From: Spirochaetota bacterium
GTDB lineage: Bacteria > Spirochaetota > Spirochaetia > Treponematales > Treponemataceae
Direction of reading: 5' to 3'
DNA length: 11,580 nt
NCBI GenBank assembly: GCA_029571425.1
Contig: JAKPSR010000036.1
Location: forward strand, 1-11,580
The position numbers and the translations under genes were made by a program. This document shows positions 6,289-11,580 of this stretch, piece by piece; within the stretch, counting starts at the first letter, position 1, and each line of letters opens with the position of its first letter. The notes under the pieces were generated by a model. The model was not told the origin of the DNA. It did not search any database and worked only from the letters and a program-made list of their open reading frames with translations.

Positions 6289-7646
6289 CCGAGATTTGCC
6301 CCATTCGTCCTGACCACCTCGCGGAACCAATATCCGGAATCCTTTATCGTCCGTTTTTGGGTTGCGTAATCGACGTGGATAAGCCCGAATCGCTCCTTAT
6401 ATGCCTCGGACCACTCGAAGTTATCCATTAAGCTCCAATGGAAATAGCCCTGGATGTCGGCCCCGTCCGCGATCGCGCGATCCAAGCCAAGGAGGTACCG
6501 ATGCAAGAAGTCGATGCGGGCAGGGTCATGAACCTTTCCGTCGAGATGGACCCAATCGTGCGAGGACATGCCATTCTCGGTAACGATGATCGGGACGCCA
6601 TATCGCTCGGACAGGAATCGCGGCCCCCAGCGAAGGGTTTCTTGCTCGACGTTCCACTTGATCGCCGTTTGCGGTATTCCGGGCACTTGCGGAACCTGGA
6701 CGGGCATTCCGTCGTCGCCCGCGCGGATATTCCGGCCCGAATAGAGGTTGATCCCGCAAAAGTCGATCTTTCGGCTAATGCCGGCCATGTCGCGTTCCCA
6801 ACCAGCAGGCAGGTCCTTACCGATGACGCCGAGAAGGTCCGCGGGGTATTCTCCCTTAAAGACCGGGTCGGTAAAGAGGGATATCGTCCAATGAATCGGG
6901 CGGATGGGGGTATAATTGAAGAATACGCGGCGCGCGGCCTCGATGTCCCGCGGGTCGTCGGTCATCGGAATCATAGACTGGGTGGTCGGGACGAAACCGA
7001 TGGAGTACCGATCGCCGCCTGCGGCGCGCAGTATATCCGTCGCGCGGCCATGGGCGACGAGGACGTTATGCACCTCGTGCGCGACGTCGCATTGCGGCAG
7101 ATGATAGCCAGGCGCTTGGCGTCCATCGACCGTGCCGAGTCCCACGAAGCACTGCGGCTCGTTGAAGGTCATCCAGCGCGAAACGCGATCGCCCAGCCGC
7201 TTCACGACCGCTGCGGTGTATTCCTCGAAGGCCCCGACGATGGCGGGGTTCATCCATCCCCCTTCCCGTTGGAGGCATTGGGGAAGGTCCCAATGGTACA
7301 GGGTGAGCCAAGGCTCGATGCCGGCCTCAAGAAGCCCGTCGACGAGGCGCGAATAGAAATCGAGGCCTTTCTCGTTGACCGCGCCCCTGCCGGCGGGAAG
7401 GACGCGCGGCCAAGCGACCGAGAAACGGTACGCGGGGAGCTCGAGCTCCTTCATCAGCGCGATATCCTCGCGCCAGCGGTGATAGTGATCGCAGGCTACT
7501 TGCCCGGTCTCGTCGTTATAGGTTTTTCCTGGCTGGGCCGAGAATACGTCCCATATGGATGGGGTTTTCCCATCCTCGTCCCATGCGCCTTCGATTTGGT
7601 ACGATGCGGTCGCGGCGCCCCAGATAAAGTTTTTCGGAAAAGCCAT
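6285..7646 (-). CDS. bglA: GH1 beta-glucosidase
   Basis: A 453-residue protein, normal length for glycoside hydrolase family 1. It starts MAFPKNFIWGAATASYQIEG, the usual first strand of the barrel with the sugar-binding Gln at 17. The acid/base is E163 in TFNEP and the nucleophile is E357 in VTENG. WSLMDNFEWSEAY supplies E411 and W412, which contact the sugar in plain beta-glucosidases; 6-phospho-beta-glucosidases differ there, so the substrate is probably an unphosphorylated beta-glucoside such as cellobiose. There is no signal peptide, so it acts on imported sugars in the cytosol. The ATG at 7646 is 5 nt after a GAGGAG ribosome site. The frame stays open upstream to 7769, but that stretch is AT-rich and unlike GH1, so I treat it as leader. 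No sugar transporter or regulator gene is adjacent. The gene symbol is generic for the family. Confidence 0.95.
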   Translation of the reverse strand: MAFPKNFIWGAATASYQIEGAWDEDGKTPSIWDVFSAQPGKTYNDETGQVACDHYHRWREDIALMKELELPAYRFSVAWPRVLPAGRGAVNEKGLDFYSRLVDGLLEAGIEPWLTLYHWDLPQCLQREGGWMNPAIVGAFEEYTAAVVKRLGDRVSRWMTFNEPQCFVGLGTVDGRQAPGYHLPQCDVAHEVHNVLVAHGRATDILRAAGGDRYSIGFVPTTQSMIPMTDDPRDIEAARRVFFNYTPIRPIHWTISLFTDPVFKGEYPADLLGVIGKDLPAGWERDMAGISRKIDFCGINLYSGRNIRAGDDGMPVQVPQVPGIPQTAIKWNVEQETLRWGPRFLSERYGVPIIVTENGMSSHDWVHLDGKVHDPARIDFLHRYLLGLDRAIADGADIQGYFHWSLMDNFEWSEAYKERFGLIHVDYATQKRTIKDSGYWFREVVRTNGANLG

Positions 7647-7651
7647 GATCT

Positions 7652-7657
7652 CTCCTC
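7652..7657 (-). promoter_or_regulatory. Ribosome binding site of the beta-glucosidase gene
   Basis: GAGGAG on the minus strand, 5 nt before the ATG at 7646. It decides the start against the longer open frame that runs to 7769. Confidence 0.75.
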
Positions 7658-7675
7658 TTAAGAAGAGTGTAATCA

Positions 7676-7691
7676 ACCGAATCGCTTTCGT
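7676..7691. promoter_or_regulatory. LacI-family-like operator core upstream of the beta-glucosidase
   Basis: AATCGCTT (7680-7687) fits the AAnCGnTT core common to LacI/PurR/CcpA-type operators, and its flanks are partly symmetric (CGAA and TTCG). It lies 34 bp upstream of the start codon. GH1 genes are often controlled by LacI-type repressors, but no such regulator is encoded here and an 8-bp core is weak evidence. Confidence 0.25.
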
Positions 7692-7735
7692 GAAGGGGTT
7701 TTGAGCTAAAAAATTTCCTTTTTCAACTAATTTAC

Positions 7736-7750
7736 GTTCATCATATGAAC
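7736..7750. promoter_or_regulatory. 15-bp palindrome in the divergent control region
   Basis: GTTCATCATATGAAC is a perfect inverted repeat with 6-bp arms and a 3-bp centre. It includes a candidate leftward -10 box (TATGAT on the minus strand). Possible operator; the binding factor is unknown. Confidence 0.35.
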
Positions 7751-7820
7751 ATTGGCAACAAAGCCACAAAAGAAGCCCAAGATGGACAGATCACCCCTTT
7801 TGCGTTACCCTAGTTCCCGT

Positions 7821-10388
7821 ATGTTCGAGTTGTTAAGGCGCCTGTTCGCGCGACGCCCTTCGCTGAATCGGGACGAGGATTCCGTGGTGGAGGAGCGATG
7901 GCACACCGATTTCTCCCGCCCCCGCGGGTCCCGTTTCGCCGACGAAGAGACAGAATCCTATCGCGCGCACGTTGACGGAGGGCTTCGCCTTTCCCTCGCG
8001 CGCGAAGGCGTCTACGCATGGACGGTCGATCCCCTCTATCGATACCGAGATCTCGCCATCGAGGCGACGATCAAGTTTCCCGACGCCGTTCCGGGCAATG
8101 AGTCGGTCGAAGGGCCCAATCCCGACGCGCGCGCCGGTACGATGGCCCTCGGGATCCTCTTTCGGTACATCAACGAGGGGACGTTCTACGCGGCGCTCCT
8201 CTCGGACGGCGGACTCGTCCGCGTGGACGCCGTCGTCAACGGAACGCCGATCCCGATTCTCGGCTGGACCGAGACCGCGGCGATGCAAGACTCGAGGACT
8301 GACGCACGCGCGGCGGACGAGGACGAGCGCCGCACGCACACCCTTAGGGTGATCGCCCAGGACACGAGCGTCACGGTCGTCGTCGACGACGAATGGGTCG
8401 CCGAATGCGCGGACGACACCATTCAGGCCGCGGGGAAGGTAGCGTTCGCCGCGCAAAATTGGCGGGCGCCCGTGCCCTGCCGCGGTGTGCTCGAGTCCCT
8501 CGAAATCGAGTCACGACAGATCGAGGTCGAGATTCTTCGCGCTCGCTGGAACGAGTACATCCCCATCCCGCCGGAACGGCACGTGGGCCTCGCCCGAACG
8601 TGGTACGCGATGGGCCAATACGTTAACGCGCTTATCGAGCTTCGCAAGGTTTGGCGCCTGAGGGAACCCGGATACGACGACCTCCTGATCGGCGCTCAGG
8701 CGAGCCTCGCGCAGGGCATGCTGAGCGAGGCGGAGGATCTCGCGCGACGGGCCCTCGACTCGCGGCCGGGCGATGGGTTGGCAATAGCCGAGTTGGCGGG
8801 CGCGCTGCACCTGCAGGGAAAATCGCGCGAGCTTGCCGAACTTCTCGACCGGTCGCCCGAGGCGACCGAGGGCTCGGCGTTCCTGCTTAACCTTCGCGGG
8901 CACCTCCTCGACGAGAAGGGGGATTACCTTGGCGCGGCCGCCTCGTACTGCCGCGCCGCCGCCCTTGATCCCGCGCAGGGCCTGTACCGGCTTAACGAAG
9001 GAAACGACCTGGACCGCTCCGGCGACCCCGGGGCGGCCATCGAGGCGTGGATCGCGGCGGCGCGCGCGTTCCTCGACGCCGAGGAGTACGACGACCTCGA
9101 GGCCCTCGTGCCGCTTTTGCTTTCGCGCGCGGGCGATGACGCGCGAGTGCGCGCGATAGCCGGGAAATATCGATACGCGGTGGGCGACGCGGACGGCGCG
9201 GAGAGCCTGCTCGGCGGTCTATGCGCCGACGCGACCGACGATCCCGCGGTCTGGTACCTCGCCGGGATGATCGACGCCTCGCGCGGGAGGCGCGACGAGG
9301 CGACCGAGCGGTTCGCGCGCGCTCTCGAGCTGAGCCCGGAGTATCCGCTGTTCGCCTTTCGCCTAGCCGAATCCCTCTACCTTGCGGGTAAGGAATGCGC
9401 GAGCGAGATCGCGCGGGCGCTCGCGCTCGATGGCGAGAACGGCTGGGCGCACAACCTCGCCGCGATCCACGCCCTCGATCGCGGGGACCTTCCGGCAGCC
9501 CTTGAAGCGATCGCGCGATCGCGCGCCCTCCTACCCGCCGAATTCCCCGTGCTGCAGAACGAGGCGGAGATATTGCGCCGGAGCGGTCGAATCCGGGAGG
9601 CGCTCGCCATGCTTGACCCGGAATCCCCGAGCGCGGCGGAGGCAGCCAAGGTTGCCGGACCGGAGGCGATTCACGCGGGGGCTAATCTCCTTGCCGCGGA
9701 CGGCCTTTTCGAGGATGCGGAGGAATGGTATCGCCGCGCCGCGCGCGCGCGCCCATTCGACGCGGGGATACTGACCGACCGGGCGGCAAACTGCCTCGAG
9801 ATAGACCTGCTGAGCGAGGCGGACGACCTCCTCGCGCGCGTTCTCGACCGCGAGCCGTCCGCGCGCGCCTATCGCCTCGTATCCGTCCTCGCCGCGCGAA
9901 AGGGGGAGTACCCCCGCGCGGAGCTCGCCCTCGAGCAGGGCTTGGCGGAGTTCCCCGGCGACGCGGACCTCCTGCGGGACCTCGCGTCCTTTCTCCTCTT
10001 GACGAGAAAGCCCGAGCGCGCGCGCGACGTCGCCAAGCGCGCCGAGGACGGCGGAAACCCGAGCCTCGCGCGAGAGATCGCTGCCCGCGTCGAAGACGCC
10101 CTGACTGACCGAATCGACTGCGCCGAATGCGGCCGCGAGTGGCGCGTCCCCAAGGGGGCGCCGGCGCGCCCCATCGGTACCCTGCACGCGGAACCGCCCG
10201 ACGAACTCCCCGCGGGAACGTGTCCCGCGTGCGGGAAAACATACTGCATCGCGTGCGCGCGCCGCGCGCTCGACGAGGACGGCCGATTCCGATGCCTGTC
10301 CTGCGGATCGGCGCTTAAGCTTGGCGACCCTCGCGTTTCCTGGCTAATCGGGGAGTGGCAAAGCGCGTCGACGCGCGCGCCCTCGTAA
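7821..10388 (+). CDS. Large protein with a lectin-like N-terminus, TPR array and C-terminal zinc-binding domain
   Basis: An 855-residue protein from the ATG at 7821. Residues about 45-235 are beta-rich and look like a concanavalin/LamG-type sandwich: ILFRYINEGTFYAALLSDGG, then a TVVVDDEWVAEC hairpin, then GKVAFAAQNW. From about 250 to 755 run degenerate tetratricopeptide repeats, such as LARTWYAMGQYVNALIEL and AEDLARRALDSRPGDGLA; I estimate a dozen or more. The end has four CxxC pairs (C767/770, C801/804, C809/812, C825/828), spaced like a double zinc ribbon or RING-like fold. No signal peptide or membrane segment is seen, so it is probably a cytosolic scaffold. Its function is unknown. The frame is open back to a TTG at 7752, but 7752-7820 is AT-rich unlike the gene, so 7821 is preferred, although no clear ribosome site precedes it. 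Confidence 0.85.
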   Translation: MFELLRRLFARRPSLNRDEDSVVEERWHTDFSRPRGSRFADEETESYRAHVDGGLRLSLAREGVYAWTVDPLYRYRDLAIEATIKFPDAVPGNESVEGPNPDARAGTMALGILFRYINEGTFYAALLSDGGLVRVDAVVNGTPIPILGWTETAAMQDSRTDARAADEDERRTHTLRVIAQDTSVTVVVDDEWVAECADDTIQAAGKVAFAAQNWRAPVPCRGVLESLEIESRQIEVEILRARWNEYIPIPPERHVGLARTWYAMGQYVNALIELRKVWRLREPGYDDLLIGAQASLAQGMLSEAEDLARRALDSRPGDGLAIAELAGALHLQGKSRELAELLDRSPEATEGSAFLLNLRGHLLDEKGDYLGAAASYCRAAALDPAQGLYRLNEGNDLDRSGDPGAAIEAWIAAARAFLDAEEYDDLEALVPLLLSRAGDDARVRAIAGKYRYAVGDADGAESLLGGLCADATDDPAVWYLAGMIDASRGRRDEATERFARALELSPEYPLFAFRLAESLYLAGKECASEIARALALDGENGWAHNLAAIHALDRGDLPAALEAIARSRALLPAEFPVLQNEAEILRRSGRIREALAMLDPESPSAAEAAKVAGPEAIHAGANLLAADGLFEDAEEWYRRAARARPFDAGILTDRAANCLEIDLLSEADDLLARVLDREPSARAYRLVSVLAARKGEYPRAELALEQGLAEFPGDADLLRDLASFLLLTRKPERARDVAKRAEDGGNPSLAREIAARVEDALTDRIDCAECGREWRVPKGAPARPIGTLHAEPPDELPAGTCPACGKTYCIACARRALDEDGRFRCLSCGSALKLGDPRVSWLIGEWQSASTRAPS

Positions 10389-10403
10389 CCGGGCCGACCC
10401 GCG

Positions 10404-10432
10404 TTCCGCAAACGGCGAAAATAGGATACAAT
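10404..10432 (+). promoter_or_regulatory. Weak candidate promoter of the second histidine kinase
   Basis: TACAAT (10427-10432) matches five of six -10 bases, but the element 17 nt upstream (TTCCGC, 10404-10409) is poor. A start near 10439 would make the mRNA almost leaderless. The 50-bp gap shows no terminator for the TPR gene, so readthrough from it is an alternative. Confidence 0.2.
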
Positions 10433-10438
10433 GGCGGG

Positions 10439-11580
10439 GTGAGGGTCCCCCGCCGCATCGTCGTATGGACAACCATGATCGCCTCCTTCCCCTTCATCGG
10501 GATGCTCGCGTGGAACCAATACCTTTGGCTCGAGGAGCTACGGACCCGCGAACGGGCGCAAATCGAGGCGAACATGAAAGACTCGACGCAAGCCCTTTCC
10601 AAGCGGCTGCTTGACGAGGCCGCCTTCACCTTCTCGGTCTTCCGCATCCGACGCGAGGACCTCGCTCACATCGAGGAAGCATTCGCCGAGCGTTACCGGT
10701 TCTGGGCCGCTTCTTCCTCGGCGCCCCGGTCGTTGAGAGACGTGTTTCTCGTTCGGGACGGCAAGGCAAAACGGTGGGACGGCGAGGCGTTCGTGCCCGC
10801 GCCAAACGCGCACCCGAACGAGCTGCTCGCCCCGCTCGCAGGCGATCGCGCGCGAAGCTTCCGGGTTATCGACGCGCAAAATGACCTCTTCCTTTTCGCC
10901 CGATACTCACCAGAGGAGGGCGGAGAATGCTGGATCGTGGCGGCCATCGACAAGGAGGCGATCCGGCGAGAGCTCCTCCCATCCCTCGCCGCGCAGAGCC
11001 TTCAGTCCGGCCCGGTCTACCGTCACCGCGTCCTCGACGCGCAGACGAGCTCGATCATCTACGACTCCGAGCCGGACGCCGGAACCTTTCTCCCCGACAT
11101 CTCCTTCCCTCTCCTTTCCGAAAAGGCGATGAGTTCCCTCAGGAGGCGAACCCTCTCGGCGGCGGGCTCCGCGCCCGACCAAGTCGGCCCGCCCTTCCCG
11201 GACGAGGACCAGCAGATACTCTTCCCGTACTTCGTGCTTCAGGTGATGCACAAGGAGGCTTCGCTTTCGGCCCTCGCGCGCCGCGCCAAGACCCAGAATC
11301 TTGCCATCACCCTCGGCACCGTCATCCTCCTCGGCCTCGCGATCGTCACGCTCGCGGAGACCGCGCGTCGCACTCAGGCGCTCGCGACGCGACAAAGGGA
11401 ATTCATAGCGACCATCACCCACGAGCTCAAGACGCCGATCGCCATAATATCGACGGCGGCGGACAACCTAAGCGACGGTCTAATCCGCGACCGGGCGAAG
11501 GCCGAGCAATACGGCGCGATGATCAAGCGCGAGGCCGCCAGGCTCGGCGCTTCGATAGAGCATTTTCTGCTGTACGCGAG
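10439..11580 (+). CDS. Membrane sensor histidine kinase (3' partial)
   Basis: The frame is open from GTG 10439 to the window end; 380 residues are visible and the ATPase domain lies outside. A short basic N-terminus (RVPRR) precedes TM1 at about 7-26. A periplasmic sensor region of about 260 residues follows, with no motif I can name (Cache-like by size and position only). TM2 is at about 288-307 (LAITLGTVILLGLAIVTLAE). The HisKA domain begins at REFIATITHELKTPIAII, with phosphoacceptor H328. It has no HAMP domain, and its HisKA lacks, as far as visible, the insert seen in the other kinase, so the two are not close paralogs. The start is uncertain: GTG 10439 keeps the positive residues before TM1, ATG 10475 would lose them, and no good ribosome site is seen. 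A partner regulator probably lies downstream. Confidence 0.85.
   Translation, partial: MRVPRRIVVWTTMIASFPFIGMLAWNQYLWLEELRTRERAQIEANMKDSTQALSKRLLDEAAFTFSVFRIRREDLAHIEEAFAERYRFWAASSSAPRSLRDVFLVRDGKAKRWDGEAFVPAPNAHPNELLAPLAGDRARSFRVIDAQNDLFLFARYSPEEGGECWIVAAIDKEAIRRELLPSLAAQSLQSGPVYRHRVLDAQTSSIIYDSEPDAGTFLPDISFPLLSEKAMSSLRRRTLSAAGSAPDQVGPPFPDEDQQILFPYFVLQVMHKEASLSALARRAKTQNLAITLGTVILLGLAIVTLAETARRTQALATRQREFIATITHELKTPIAIISTAADNLSDGLIRDRAKAEQYGAMIKREAARLGASIEHFLLYA

Larger units (their letters stand above)
7647..7820. promoter_or_regulatory. AT-rich divergent intergenic control region
   Basis: This 174-bp gap between the beta-glucosidase (leftward) and the TPR protein (rightward) is clearly more AT-rich than its neighbours, especially 7698-7750. 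It must hold the leftward promoter. The best candidates on the minus strand are TATGAT (7740-7745) with TTGTGG 18 nt upstream, or TAAATT with TTGCCA; neither is decisive. I find no convincing rightward promoter or ribosome site. Confidence 0.45.

Noticed and set aside
6438..7661. 407-codon open frame on the plus strand
   Set aside because: Antisense shadow of the GH1 gene, which has all its catalytic motifs and normal length.
7647..7769. 41-residue N-terminal extension of the beta-glucosidase
   Set aside because: AT-rich, not GH1-like, and a GAGGAG ribosome site sits just before the ATG at 7646, where the family normally begins.
10431..10442. ATG at 10431 as the start of the second kinase
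   Set aside because: This frame reads three codons and then TGA.
9531..10519. Overlapping minus-strand open frames of 186-218 codons
   Set aside because: Antisense to the TPR/zinc gene and to the start of the second kinase; low-complexity Arg/Gly-rich translations without motifs.
1..11580. CRISPR arrays, tRNA or rRNA genes, insertion sequences, prophage or toxin-antitoxin genes
   Set aside because: No direct-repeat array, cloverleaf, rRNA-like stretch, transposase or other mobile gene was recognised by reading both strands. This was a visual search only.

Overview
The window is GC-rich (I estimate above 60%), gene-dense bacterial DNA from a Gram-negative-type cell: there is a Sec-exported periplasmic binding protein, a lipoprotein and a two-membrane-span sensor kinase. 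Gene content is sensory and chemotactic. A soluble [FeFe]-hydrogenase-like chemoreceptor, and a receptor tip with His where enteric receptors have Arg, fit a free-living or gut anaerobic spirochaete. That placement rests on family knowledge recalled from memory, not on a marker gene, so it is tentative. I see no rRNA, tRNA, CRISPR array, insertion sequence or phage gene.

Layout. (1) 1-1500 (+): the 3' part of a gene whose product joins the C-terminal end of an [FeFe]-hydrogenase-like H-cluster domain, a four-cysteine Fe-S domain and a methyl-accepting chemotaxis signalling domain. It ends 5 bp from a convergent operon. (2) 5441-1506 (-): a compact four-gene operon encoding a family 3 solute-binding protein, a membrane histidine kinase, a stand-alone receiver, and a receiver fused to an HD-GYP c-di-GMP phosphodiesterase. 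Junctions are a 4-bp ATGA overlap, a 3-bp gap and an 8-bp overlap (11 bp if a TTG start is used). A candidate promoter with a 15-bp palindrome at the expected transcription start lies upstream. (3) 6211-5561 (-): a small lipoprotein gene with its own good sigma70-like promoter, a 36-bp near-perfect palindrome and a clear intrinsic terminator. (4) 7646-6285 (-): a complete GH1 beta-glucosidase. (5) 7647-7820: an AT-rich divergent control region. (6) 7821-10388 (+): a large protein with a beta-rich, lectin-like N-terminus, a long TPR array and a four-CxxC zinc-binding tail. (7) 10439-11580 (+): a second membrane histidine kinase, cut by the window end in its HisKA domain.

How the genes may work together. 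In the four-gene operon the binding protein has no transporter genes beside it and is translationally coupled to the kinase. The simplest reading is a periplasmic ligand sensor feeding a phosphorelay whose outputs are a free receiver and c-di-GMP breakdown. The hydrogenase-like chemoreceptor would independently report H2 or redox state to the chemotaxis array. The beta-glucosidase suggests use of imported plant-type beta-glucosides. The lipoprotein and the TPR protein have no assigned role.

The least ordinary items are the hydrogenase-like chemoreceptor, the binding-protein-coupled HD-GYP relay, the operator-like palindrome upstream of the lipoprotein, and the lectin-like/TPR/zinc fusion. Each combines known families; I do not claim any is wholly new.
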